Shown here: one piece after another, positions 52,927-61,568 of the stretch
Layout of the letters: each line of letters begins with the position of its first letter
Position numbering within the stretch: the first letter of the stretch is position 1
From: CAYXTW01 sp964452645
GTDB taxonomy: Bacteria; Zixibacteria; MSB-5A5; GN15; PGXB01
Assembly: GCA_964452645.1 (NCBI GenBank)
Contig: CAYVMO010000011.1
Coordinates: 1-64,000, forward strand
Direction of reading: 5' to 3'
DNA length: 64,000 bases
The notes under the pieces: model-generated
Databases searched by the model: none
Seen by the model: only the letters and a program-made list of their open reading frames with translations
What the model was told of the DNA's origin: nothing
Position numbers and translations under genes: made by a program

Positions 52927-53162
52927 TGAAAAACGAAATGGACGTTCTTAACATGGATGAACGCCAGCGTCTGGGCTGGCTGCTGGCCAATCGAGCGCTG
53001 ATATTTGTTGTCGGTGTCATCTGGCTGTGCATGATCGGATGGGAATTGATGCGCAATCGTATCCCGTATTTTTTGATAATTATGGTTCCGGTTTTAGCCC
53101 TGACACGGCTTTTCTTTTATCTGTATTATACGCGAAAGCCGAAAGGGGCCGGTATCGAGTAA
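52926..53162 (+). CDS. Small two-helix membrane protein
   Basis: The 78-residue protein has two membrane segments ('RALIFVVGVIWLCMIGWELM' and 'YFLIIMVPVLALTRLFFYLY'). It is coupled to the Xre gene by TAATG overlap, with AGAGGAGG upstream. It resembles the DUF2178-like partners of such regulators. Function unknown. Confidence 0.75.
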   Translation: MKNEMDVLNMDERQRLGWLLANRALIFVVGVIWLCMIGWELMRNRIPYFLIIMVPVLALTRLFFYLYYTRKPKGAGIE

Positions 53163-53290
53163 CCATAAAAGTGTCGGTTTTATCTGTCCACGTTTTCTCC
53201 GGATCGGTTTTGTAGATACAACTCGATCGTTTGGTTCGTATATAGTAAAAAGCCATTGAGTGCATTTCACCGATAACCGGAGAGAGAAAA

Positions 53291-53752
53291 ATGGATGAAA
53301 TAATCAAAGAAAAAATCAGACAGACGACGTTTATTAAAGCTACTCCTGAAAAAGTGTACGACACGATTACTTCCGGCGAGGGCTGGAATGCCTTTTTCAC
53401 CAAAAACACCGAGGTTGATCCCCGACCGGGCGGACAAATTATATTCCGCTGGGTAGACTGGGGTCCGTCTTTTTATACCGCTTCGGCCGGCGGACCGGTA
53501 CTTGAGGCCGAGCGGCCAAATCGCTTCGTTTTTCAGTGGGGTGAAAAATACAAGACGACTATAACTTTCGATTTAAAAGCGGAACATGGCGGGACAGTCG
53601 TTCGTCTTACCGAGGAGGGATATCCCAACACTCCCGGAGGCCGCGACATGATGCTGGAGTGCGCCTCCGGCTGGGGCGAGGCATTGAGCTTACTGAAATT
53701 CTATCTCGAATTTGGCGTTATTTACACTCCGCCAGAGAGAGATTCCGAATGA
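53291..53752 (+). CDS. SRPBCC (AHSA1/START-like) domain protein
   Basis: The 153-residue protein has the AHSA1 pattern: 'FIKATPEKVYDTITSGEGWN', 'DPRPGGQIIFRWVDWG', 'LEAERPNRFVFQWG' and 'VVRLTEEGYPNTPGGRDMML'. Such proteins form a hydrophobic ligand cavity; the ligand here is unknown. GGAGAG precedes the ATG. Confidence 0.9.
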   Translation: MDEIIKEKIRQTTFIKATPEKVYDTITSGEGWNAFFTKNTEVDPRPGGQIIFRWVDWGPSFYTASAGGPVLEAERPNRFVFQWGEKYKTTITFDLKAEHGGTVVRLTEEGYPNTPGGRDMMLECASGWGEALSLLKFYLEFGVIYTPPERDSE

Positions 53753-53859
53753 TTCGTAGATTTTCGTGATAGTTATAATATTTTGAGGTATGGGAATAAC
53801 TCATATCTCCCCGAGATTTGAGCCGTCAAGTCTCGGTGAGGCTGATCCATTTGACGGTG

Positions 53860-53882
53860 GCGTCAGGAAGGATTCCTGACGC
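53860..53882. repeat. REP-like palindrome between converging genes
   Basis: GCGTCAGGAA GGA TTCCTGACGC is a perfect 10 bp stem with a three-base loop but no U tract. It lies between the SRPBCC gene and the M32 peptidase gene. An adjacent decayed stem (GTCAAG...TTTGAC, 53826-53855) resembles the other REP-like units. Confidence 0.55.
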
Positions 53883-53902
53883 TGCATAAAACCTCCGGAC
53901 GA

Positions 53903-55423
53903 TTACTTCAAATCGTACAACTCGCCGAATTTTTGGCGAAGATAATCCATCGCCGGTTTGTGGCTGAGCGGCTGGCCGGTAACTACCTCGACTAATTTCT
54001 TGGCGCGATATTTTTTCCCATGCACGTGGATATTACGCCTCAGCCACTGGAACAGCTCACTGAAATTACCGACCGCAAACTGATCTTCGAGATAACGGAT
54101 ATCGTCTTTAGCTTTGGCGAAAAACTGTGCGGCATACAGGTTACCGAGCGTATATGTCGGGAAATAACCGATATAACCGGCCGGCCAGTGAATATCCTGC
54201 AGACAACCGTCGGCATCGTTGGGCGGCGTGATTCCGAAATAGCTGGTGAACTTTTCGTTCCACGCTTCGGGAACGTCCTTGGGTGCAATCTCACCTCTGA
54301 GGAACGCCCGCTCCATCTCAAAGCGAAGCAGTATATGCAAATTGTACGTCACTTCGTCGGCCTCGACCCGGATCAGCGACGGACGAACATCATTAATGGC
54401 AAAATAGAAATCATCGAAAGCGACATTGCTTAAATTTTCGGGAAACATCTGCTGCGCGCGCGGGAAAAAATGTTTCCAGAACGATTTGCTCCGTCCGACC
54501 AGATTTTCCCACATCCGTGACTGCGATTCATGAATCCCCAGCGAAACCGAATCGCCGCGAGGGGTTCCGTGATATGCCCTATCCAGCCCCTGATCATAAA
54601 TACCGTGTCCGGCTTCATGCATGACGCCGAAAAAGGCCTGGGCGAAATGATTGGGATTGTACCGTGTCGTGATACGAGTGTCTCTGGGACCCAATCCGGT
54701 CGTAAAAGGGTGCGCCGAGATATCCAGTCGTCCCGTTTGAAAATCAAAACCGATTGCGGCCGCCGCCGACTGAGAAAACAACTTCTGACGATCAACCGGG
54801 TATTCCTGCTTAATAATCGACATATCCGGTTTTCTGGATGACTCGCTGATCGCTTTGACGAGATCGACTAACTCGGCACGAAAACCGTCAAAGACTTTAC
54901 CGATACTTTCGGTCGTCGCACCCGGCTCATAATTATCGAGCAGAGCATCGTATGCTTCTTTTTTGTATCCGAGATGATCCGCCACCTGAAGATTAAGCTT
55001 TATAATCTTCTCCAGATGCGGCAGGAATTTCTTGAAATTATTTTCTTTTCGGGCCTCGACCCAGACACCCTGCGCGATCGTTGTCGTACGCGTGATTTCC
55101 TCGACGAGCTCCTGCGGGATTTTGACGTTTTTGTCGTATTCATACCGCGTTTCGCGGACATTCACCGCTTCGTCGGAATATTCATCTTTCATGTACGGTG
55201 ATTTTTCCAGAATATCGAGTAATTCACTGATTTTGGGATCGACCGCCTTTTTGTGCGCCAGTCCCGCCAGGTAGGCTGATTGCTCGGCGCGATATTCGGA
55301 TCCGGCGTGGGGCATGTAGGTTTGCTCATCCCAGTGCAAAACCGCAGCACAATTACCGATTAGCTGCACCTCTTCGGATCGCCTGGTAAGTTCCTTGTAT
55401 GCTTCTTCATGATTGTTTGACAT
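53903..55423 (-). CDS. Thermostable-type metallocarboxypeptidase M32
   Basis: The 506-residue enzyme removes C-terminal residues from peptides. The zinc motif 'VMHEAGHGIYDQGLDRAYHG' (HEXXH) lies at about residue 269, followed by 'GIHESQSRMWENLVGRSKSF', both family hallmarks. The N-terminal part ('AAVLHWDEQTYMPHAGSEYR') and 'RITTRYNPNHFAQAFFGVMH' also match. No signal peptide, so cytoplasmic. It stands alone. Confidence 0.95.
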   Translation of the reverse strand: MSNNHEEAYKELTRRSEEVQLIGNCAAVLHWDEQTYMPHAGSEYRAEQSAYLAGLAHKKAVDPKISELLDILEKSPYMKDEYSDEAVNVRETRYEYDKNVKIPQELVEEITRTTTIAQGVWVEARKENNFKKFLPHLEKIIKLNLQVADHLGYKKEAYDALLDNYEPGATTESIGKVFDGFRAELVDLVKAISESSRKPDMSIIKQEYPVDRQKLFSQSAAAAIGFDFQTGRLDISAHPFTTGLGPRDTRITTRYNPNHFAQAFFGVMHEAGHGIYDQGLDRAYHGTPRGDSVSLGIHESQSRMWENLVGRSKSFWKHFFPRAQQMFPENLSNVAFDDFYFAINDVRPSLIRVEADEVTYNLHILLRFEMERAFLRGEIAPKDVPEAWNEKFTSYFGITPPNDADGCLQDIHWPAGYIGYFPTYTLGNLYAAQFFAKAKDDIRYLEDQFAVGNFSELFQWLRRNIHVHGKKYRAKKLVEVVTGQPLSHKPAMDYLRQKFGELYDLK

Positions 55424-55567
55424 CTTAATCCTCTTTTCAGGTTTTAATTTTCAGCCAATATAATAAAATCAGCCAACTTCGCAAGTTGTCCGATTCCGTA
55501 AATAATCTATAACGTAAATAAATACATAAATGTTTCCATATTCGGTTTTGACGAATCGGTAATAACC

Positions 55568-55596
55568 TTGACAACAAAATAATATTAAAGCATATT
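55568..55596 (+). promoter_or_regulatory. Candidate sigma-70 promoter of the CsgG-OmpA protein gene
   Basis: A perfect TTGACA (55568-55573) is followed 17 bp later by CATATT (55591-55596). The leader to the ATG at 55670 is ~66 nt with CAAGGAGTG as ribosome-binding site. The remaining 55424-55567 shows nothing else. Confidence 0.5.
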
Positions 55597-55669
55597 AAAA
55601 ATATCGAATGGGATAACGTGTGTTAAAAAAAACATTGGGTAAAAAGTCAATTATTTCAAGGAGTGAGAA

Positions 55670-57487
55670 ATGAAACACCTGAATCATTCAACCGGCATTC
55701 TTTTGTTTGTTATGGCGCTTTTTTTATTGAGTAGCGTCGCGGTCGCCGGTGTCAATGACAATCTGACCTATCAGGGCAACAAAGCTCGAATAACGGTCGG
55801 CAAAATTAAGGATAAGGCCGACAACTGTTCTAGTCAGGAAGCGGCGGCGGTCGGTGAAATGTTATCGACTGCGCTGACCAACGATCCGAAATTTATCGTT
55901 CTGGCCAGCGGCGAGGAAGTCGACGAATTGGCTGACGAAATTGATCTTGGCCAATCCGGTTATGTCGAGGAGGGACGAGGCGCGCAAAAAGGTCTTATGG
56001 AAGGCGCCGATATTCTTGTGACCGGGGCGGTAACCGCATTTGAGCCAAACGCCGGTGGCGGCGGAGGTATGTTTGGTGCTTTGAAAGATAAGGCGGCGGG
56101 TGAACTGGGTGTCAAATCCAAGAAGGCCAAGATGCAACTGGATATCAAAATTATCGATATTCGGACCCGGCGTGTTTTGGCCGCCAAAACGGTCAAAGCC
56201 GAATCGAAAAACTGGAAGGTTGACATGTGGGGCGGAGGCATGGTCAAGGATGTCGCCCTGGCGGGAGGACTGGGAACATACTCCAACGAGCCGATGGAAA
56301 CCGCGGTTAGAGCGGCGTTGGCCAAAGCAATGAAATTGATATCGGATGAAGTGCCTGAAGAATATTACCGCTACCAGGGGGGCGGCGAATATACACAACA
56401 ATATGGAGCTTCGGGACAACAGGGTACAGCTGCGGGTCAGGCAAGCGGTACGACACCTGTAGCCGCTGCCGCGACTACCGGTGCGGCGCCGGCGGCGCCC
56501 GTATCGGCGGCAACAGCTCCCGTTGCCGAGGATATGGCTCTGTACACCAAATACGATTTTGTCCCCGGCGATCGTGTTATCTTTTATGACGACTTGTCAA
56601 ATGAAGAAGAAGGGGAATTTCCATATCGATGGAACCTTGAAAGGGGAGTTTTCGAGATCGCACGAATGGGTGGCAAAAATTGGATCCTTTGCACCGATGA
56701 CGGTTGCATAATGCCGAAGACACCCACCGGTCCGCTGCCGGATAAATATACCGTCGAATTGGAATTTTACAGCGCCGGACCCGATTTCACCGTGCCTTAT
56801 TACTACATTTACTGGGTTGATGCATCCAATAAACCAATGGGAGAGTTCCAGTTCAATTCCGGCCGGAGTACTAATTTGGATATCCATGGTAAGACATTAG
56901 CCAGCAAGACCCTGGATGAGCGATTGTCCAAGGGTATTCATACCATGCGTATTATGGCTACAAGCCGGTCGATTAAATGCTATGTGGATCAAGATCGAGT
57001 AGCCAATGTCCCGAAGGTCGAGAATTTCAATCCGGTCGGATTTAAGATACGCATGTATCCGTACAAGGATGAAGGCAACTATTGCATGATAAAAAGCTAC
57101 CGATTCGCCGAGGGAGGCAAGAGTATGCGCGAACAGCTTGACGAAACCGGGCGTATCGTGACTCATGGTATTTTATTCGACTCCGATTCTTATGTCATAA
57201 AAGGGGAATCGTTCAAAACGCTTAAAGATATCGGCCAGCTTCTCGAAGATGATGCGTCGCTACGCTTATCAATCGAAGGACATACCGATAGCGACGGATC
57301 TGAAGAACATAATACGGAACTTTCGCAAAATCGCGCCAAAGCGGTGGTCAATTATCTGGCCCAGAATTATGGAATCAGTGCCGATCGCCTCGAGGCCAGG
57401 GGCTGGGGCGAATCCAAACCGATTGATACTAACGACACGGCTGAAGGTAAAGCCAATAACCGAAGAGTGGAGTTGGTGAAATTGTAA
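55670..57487 (+). CDS. CsgG/FlgO-like N-terminal plus OmpA C-terminal envelope protein
   Basis: A signal peptide (about residues 1-26) is followed by a CsgG/FlgO-type domain (about 35-225; 'RITVGKIKDKADNCSSQEAA', 'LMEGADILVTGAVTAFEP', 'IIDIRTRRVLAAKTVKAES'). An Ala/Gly/Thr-rich linker and a ~190-residue beta-rich region then precede an OmpA peptidoglycan-binding domain (about 500-605: 'LSIEGHTDSDGSEEHNTELS', 'QNRAKAVVNYL', 'NNRRVEL'). It probably links outer membrane and peptidoglycan. No lipobox Cys is evident. No curli genes are nearby. Confidence 0.88.
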   Translation: MKHLNHSTGILLFVMALFLLSSVAVAGVNDNLTYQGNKARITVGKIKDKADNCSSQEAAAVGEMLSTALTNDPKFIVLASGEEVDELADEIDLGQSGYVEEGRGAQKGLMEGADILVTGAVTAFEPNAGGGGGMFGALKDKAAGELGVKSKKAKMQLDIKIIDIRTRRVLAAKTVKAESKNWKVDMWGGGMVKDVALAGGLGTYSNEPMETAVRAALAKAMKLISDEVPEEYYRYQGGGEYTQQYGASGQQGTAAGQASGTTPVAAAATTGAAPAAPVSAATAPVAEDMALYTKYDFVPGDRVIFYDDLSNEEEGEFPYRWNLERGVFEIARMGGKNWILCTDDGCIMPKTPTGPLPDKYTVELEFYSAGPDFTVPYYYIYWVDASNKPMGEFQFNSGRSTNLDIHGKTLASKTLDERLSKGIHTMRIMATSRSIKCYVDQDRVANVPKVENFNPVGFKIRMYPYKDEGNYCMIKSYRFAEGGKSMREQLDETGRIVTHGILFDSDSYVIKGESFKTLKDIGQLLEDDASLRLSIEGHTDSDGSEEHNTELSQNRAKAVVNYLAQNYGISADRLEARGWGESKPIDTNDTAEGKANNRRVELVKL

Positions 57488-57514
57488 GCCGTAAGCATAA
57501 AGTAAAAGATATAT

Positions 57515-57578
57515 AAGGCAGGATTTGCGTCAAATATATTAAGGTAGGCGCAGTAATCCTGCCTTTACTTTTCTTTTT
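57515..57578 (+). terminator. Terminator of the CsgG-OmpA protein gene
   Basis: An 11 bp perfect stem (AAGGCAGGATT / AATCCTGCCTT) with an inner TGCG/CGCA pair is followed by T-rich sequence. Its GGCAGGA arm again recalls the REP-like units. Confidence 0.8.
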
Positions 57579-57611
57579 TAATAGCCCTGATTTCTCCGTA
57601 TATAATATATT

Positions 57612-58754
57612 ATGAAATTGTGGAAAGCGGCTAAGATGATGTTTCTAATAATTGCTGTTCTTTTAATCGGGGCTTCGATAGCTTTTATAATTTCGACGGA
57701 TAATCTGGCGCAGTTCGGCGCCACTCCCGAAGGGGCCAGGCTCGAACAGATGAAACAGTCGCCGAATTTTGACGGCAAGACTTTTATGAATCCGGTCGAG
57801 ACCAATATGAAATGGGGGATAGGCGATTTTTATACGATGTTAAAGCGCTGGATACTCATCAAAGGAAACCGTGAGCCGAAAGAGCCGCTTCCGGTAGTAG
57901 TGCAATTGGACAGTACCTCATTCGCCGCTGACATAACGGACAGCCTTCGTGCTATCTGGATCGGGCACTCCTCGGTGTTGATTGAAATCGATGGTAAACG
58001 TATTCTCACCGATCCGGTCTGGAGCGAACGCTGCTCCCCCTCGACTTTATTCGGTCCCAAGCGATTTTTTCCGGCACCGATTCCATTGAAACAATTGCCC
58101 CCGCTCGACGCTGTCCTGATTTCGCACGACCATTACGATCATCTCGACAAAAATGCTGTTTGTACATTGGCCAAAACCGGGGTGGAATTTTTCGTCCCGC
58201 TCGGCGTTGGGGCGCACCTTGAAAAATGGGGAATAGATAATAATCAGATAATTATTTTCGATTGGTGGGATAGCTACGATCTTGACGATAACTTTCGATT
58301 GATCGCCGCCCCGGCGCGGCATTTTTCGGGCCGCAGCATGTTCGGCGGTTTTAACAGAACGCTCTGGGTGTCGTGGGTAATTGCCGGGCCGAAACATCGT
58401 GTTTTTTTCAGCGGTGATACCGGTGAATTTGGCGAATTGGCCGAGATCGGCGAGAAGTATGGTCCGTTCGATCTGGATTTGATAAAAATCGGCGCCTACA
58501 GCGAACTCTGGCCCGACATTCATCTTATGCCGGAACAGGCGGTTAAAATTCATTCGATGCTTAAAGCTGATTTGCTTATGCCAATTCATTGGGGGACATT
58601 CAGGCTGGCTTTTCATGACTGGTTTGAGCCGCCGAATCGGCTTCTGGCGGCGGCCGCAGAAAAAGGTGTACGGTGTATAATCCCGCGGCCGGGGCAGATG
58701 GTGTCATTTTCAAAGCCGCCGCCGGTTGAGCGTTGGTGGGAGGAGTATCATTGA
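57612..58754 (+). CDS. Membrane-anchored metallo-beta-lactamase-fold hydrolase (NAPE-PLD/UlaG-like)
   Basis: The 380-residue protein has an N-terminal membrane segment (about residues 8-28). The MBL domain has 'AIWIGHSSVLIEIDGKRILT', the zinc motif 'ISHDHYDHLDKNAV' (HxHxDH), 'FFSGDTGEFGELA' and 'LMPIHWGTFRLAFHDW'. This set matches the RomA/UlaG/NAPE-PLD branch, which hydrolyses phosphodiester or lactone bonds. The exact substrate is unknown. Confidence 0.9.
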   Translation: MKLWKAAKMMFLIIAVLLIGASIAFIISTDNLAQFGATPEGARLEQMKQSPNFDGKTFMNPVETNMKWGIGDFYTMLKRWILIKGNREPKEPLPVVVQLDSTSFAADITDSLRAIWIGHSSVLIEIDGKRILTDPVWSERCSPSTLFGPKRFFPAPIPLKQLPPLDAVLISHDHYDHLDKNAVCTLAKTGVEFFVPLGVGAHLEKWGIDNNQIIIFDWWDSYDLDDNFRLIAAPARHFSGRSMFGGFNRTLWVSWVIAGPKHRVFFSGDTGEFGELAEIGEKYGPFDLDLIKIGAYSELWPDIHLMPEQAVKIHSMLKADLLMPIHWGTFRLAFHDWFEPPNRLLAAAAEKGVRCIIPRPGQMVSFSKPPPVERWWEEYH

Positions 58755-58838
58755 GTTAAGTGACAGGGCGGCCATATCGGATTTTTGGCTGTAAAAAATA
58801 TTGCCAATAAATCAGCTTAACAGTTATTTTATAGTGAT

Positions 58839-59270
58839 ATGGAAAAAAAGACAAAAAAGTCGCTAAGACAGATAATTGATAAAGATGTCTGGAAATTATG
58901 TTCGTCAAGGCTGAAGGATGATGCGTCGGCCGATATTCTTCGCGCCCTGCTTGACCATATTGTTGATAATTTGTCTGGCAGAATTGATGATATCAAATGC
59001 CCCGACGGCAAAGCGATTTCGTTTTTCTCCGACAGCCGGGAATTTCTGACAATCAACATCATGCGCGTCGGTTTTCGGATATATATTCATCCGGCGGCCA
59101 AAGCTTTCTTTGAGCCGGAATCGAAATTCAAAGTCGAGAAATTCAGATTCTGGGATGCGTCGTTTCAAAAGACGTTAGGCAAATATCGCGGGATGAGCGT
59201 TTGGATCGAAGACCAAAAATATCTCCCCGGCGTGAAAAAGATAATCGACGAGATTGCCAAATCTGATTGA
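58839..59270 (+). CDS. Unrecognised 143-residue protein
   Basis: I do not recognise a family. The sequence has a helical N-terminal half ('SADILRALLDHIVDNLSGRI') and a mixed C-terminal part with 'IIHP'-like 'YIHPAAKAFFEPES' and 'RFWDASFQKTLGKYRGMSVW'. The codon use looks like its neighbours and the ORF has no overlapping alternative, so it is probably real. No signal peptide or membrane segment. Confidence 0.6.
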   Translation: MEKKTKKSLRQIIDKDVWKLCSSRLKDDASADILRALLDHIVDNLSGRIDDIKCPDGKAISFFSDSREFLTINIMRVGFRIYIHPAAKAFFEPESKFKVEKFRFWDASFQKTLGKYRGMSVWIEDQKYLPGVKKIIDEIAKSD

Positions 59271-59290
59271 TAATCGAAGAGAGCATTCTC

Positions 59291-59417
59291 GTAGGGCAGG
59301 AGCCCTGCCGAAGGTCCTGAACAAAGTGAAGGGCGCTCCTGCCATCTTTTAAAAAGGCAGGTCTCGCCGGGACCTGCCGAAGTAAATAATGGCAGGTCTG
59401 GGGCAGACCTGCCCTTT
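59291..59417. repeat. REP-like palindrome cluster
   Basis: Three imperfect palindromes built on GGCAGG arms: 59296-59343 (GGCAGGAGC ... GCTCCTGCC), 59356-59379 (GGCAGGTCTC GCCG GGACCTGCC) and 59391-59413 (GGCAGGTCTG GGG CAGACCTGCC). They fill the gap between two converging genes and match modules at 63.2 and 29.8 kb. Confidence 0.8.
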
Positions 59418-59485
59418 GCTGTTTCTTCGCCATACAAGTTAAACCCAATGTTCGGTTTTTCTTAGAAATCTTTTATCGCCTATTT

Positions 59486-61291
59486 TTACCGCGCCAATTT
59501 TTCAAACTCCGCCACATCACCCATAACTCTGTTGACAGCTTCCGTCCAGAAATCTTTTTTGGTCAAATCAACGTCCATATGCTTCCGGGCGACATCCTCG
59601 CTGGTCATTTTGCCGGTGTCGGCCAATAAGGCACGATAGTTTTTCGCAAACGACGAACCCTCTTCTTTGGCGCGATTATAAACACCGCTGGCGAACAAGA
59701 AGCCGAAGGTGTACGGGAAATTGTAAAACGGTGAATCGGTCAGGAAGAAATGCAGTTTCGACGCCCAGAATAATTTGTGATAACCGTCATCGGCCAGCGT
59801 CCCCATGAACGCCTTCTTCTGCGACTGCACCATCATCTCATCCAGCCGCGCCCGGCTGACGAGACCGTTCTTACGCTCTTCATAAAAAGTCTTATCGAAA
59901 ATAAATCGCGCATAAATATTGCAGAAAAGGACATAAGCATTCTGCAGTTTTTGATCGAAAAGCATTAACTTTTCATCACGATCGGTCGTTTGCATCAAAG
60001 CGGCATCGGTCACCAGCATTTCATTGAAAATCGACGCGGTCTCGGCCAGCGTCATCGGGTAAACCTGCGCAAAGGCTGGCAGTTCGCAGACTATCTGCTG
60101 ATGATACGCGTGCCCAAGTTCATGTGCCAGTGTCAATAGGTTATCGAACGTACCTTCGAAAGTCATCAGCACCCGGCTCTGTTTTTTGGTCGAAAAACTG
60201 GTACAAAAGGCGCCGCCCGCCTTACCGGCGCGGTATTCGGCCTCGACCCATCGTTTATCAAGCGCCATTTTTGTGAAATCAGCCTGCTCTTTGCTGAATA
60301 CGGCCAGTTTATCGACAATAAAATTCGATGTTTCCGCGAAACTGTACCTGCGATCCGATGCCCCCACCGGCGCCACCTGATCGTACCACCTGAAATTATT
60401 TATCCCCAGCATTTTTTTCTTGGCGTCGATATATCTCTTTATCTGCGGCTCGGCTTTGCTTACCGCGCTCCACATGGCGTTAAGAGTCGCTTCGCTGATA
60501 CGGCTGTCAAGCAGCGGCTCGAATATGACCGAATCCCATTTCCGTTTTTCATAGAGCGTAAGTCGAAAACCGGCCTGGAAATTAAGCGCCATCGAGGCTT
60601 CACTTCCGCGCGTCTCCCAGGCGCTTTCGAGTTTCTCGAAGGCCTGTTTTCTGATATCGCGGTCGGGGCTGGTCATTTTATTGGCCAATTGTCCCAACGA
60701 AAGCACCTCGGTCTTACCGTTCTCGGTAAAATCAACACCCAGCTCACCATACATTTTGTCGTATAACCGATTCCATGCATGATAACCGTTAACGGCCAGT
60801 TCCGCCGCCAGCGATTCGAACTCGGGCGGCATTTTCTTTTTGGCGATTTCCCTCAACTCATTCAGGAAAAAGCTTCCTTCCTTAAGCTCTTCACTATCGA
60901 GCAGATTATTCCATTTATCATCCGGCTGATTTTTGGCAAAAGCCTCCAGCTGCACCATCAATCGTTTAAAAGCGGCGACATAAACATCGATCTCGCCGAC
61001 AATCTGATGCGCCTTCTCGTCCTTGATATTGCGGCTGACGAGACAATGCGCAAACGCTTCGGCGTCGAACACGCGCGCCGTCAAATCCTGCAGTCTAAGA
61101 ATAAATTCCAGCCATTGCTGACGGTTTGAATCATCAAGTTTTTCCGGCAGACGTCCCAATTCGTCGGATAAGGTCTTTAAATCAGCCTTTATTTTTCCTC
61201 TGAACTTCTCAAACTCCTTTGATTCGGTCTCACCGGGGAACAGCGAATCCAGATCCCAGGTCGGGGCTTTTGTTGCGGTCTCCAAACTCAT
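59486..61291 (-). CDS. pepF: Oligoendopeptidase F-type M3 peptidase
   Basis: The 601-residue protein has the M3 zinc motif 'TLAHELGHAYHQQIV' (HEXXH, about residues 388-392) and the downstream 'TMTLAETASIFNEML'-type sequence 'MTLAETASIFNEMLVTDAAL' that supplies the Glu ligand. PepF cuts short peptides in the cytoplasm; no signal peptide is visible. It diverges from the P5C dehydrogenase gene. Confidence 0.95.
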   Translation of the reverse strand: MSLETATKAPTWDLDSLFPGETESKEFEKFRGKIKADLKTLSDELGRLPEKLDDSNRQQWLEFILRLQDLTARVFDAEAFAHCLVSRNIKDEKAHQIVGEIDVYVAAFKRLMVQLEAFAKNQPDDKWNNLLDSEELKEGSFFLNELREIAKKKMPPEFESLAAELAVNGYHAWNRLYDKMYGELGVDFTENGKTEVLSLGQLANKMTSPDRDIRKQAFEKLESAWETRGSEASMALNFQAGFRLTLYEKRKWDSVIFEPLLDSRISEATLNAMWSAVSKAEPQIKRYIDAKKKMLGINNFRWYDQVAPVGASDRRYSFAETSNFIVDKLAVFSKEQADFTKMALDKRWVEAEYRAGKAGGAFCTSFSTKKQSRVLMTFEGTFDNLLTLAHELGHAYHQQIVCELPAFAQVYPMTLAETASIFNEMLVTDAALMQTTDRDEKLMLFDQKLQNAYVLFCNIYARFIFDKTFYEERKNGLVSRARLDEMMVQSQKKAFMGTLADDGYHKLFWASKLHFFLTDSPFYNFPYTFGFLFASGVYNRAKEEGSSFAKNYRALLADTGKMTSEDVARKHMDVDLTKKDFWTEAVNRVMGDVAEFEKLAR

Positions 61292-61390
61292 TATATAACT
61301 CCTCGTGTTGTGTTTTCAATGCGGGTTTTTTTGTGCCGGTATTAAAAATGCTCGCGCAATTCCGGCGTATTAAATAGACAGTATAAATAA

Positions 61391-61413
61391 AATCGCGCGA
61401 AAAATAAAGCGAT
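61391..61413. promoter_or_regulatory. Inverted repeat in the pepF-pruA divergent region
   Basis: ATCGC ... GCGAT arms (61391-61395 and 61409-61413) lie in the 277 bp divergent promoter region. The match is short and may be chance; no clear -35/-10 pair could be assigned. Confidence 0.2.
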
Positions 61414-61568
61414 TTTGGCCAATTAAAAATGCAAAGGCCGACAATCTTCAACTCCGGGGTTGCGGATTTTCGGTAAAATTATAGATTACTAGTCACGCCG
61501 AATCCTTATTTATGGAAGTAAGCGATAAAAAAGTTGATATGAACGAAATTAAAAATATGGAGTGAAAA

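Noticed and set aside
58839..59270. Assigning the unknown 143-residue protein to a DUF family
   Set aside because: No motif I could recognise with enough confidence.
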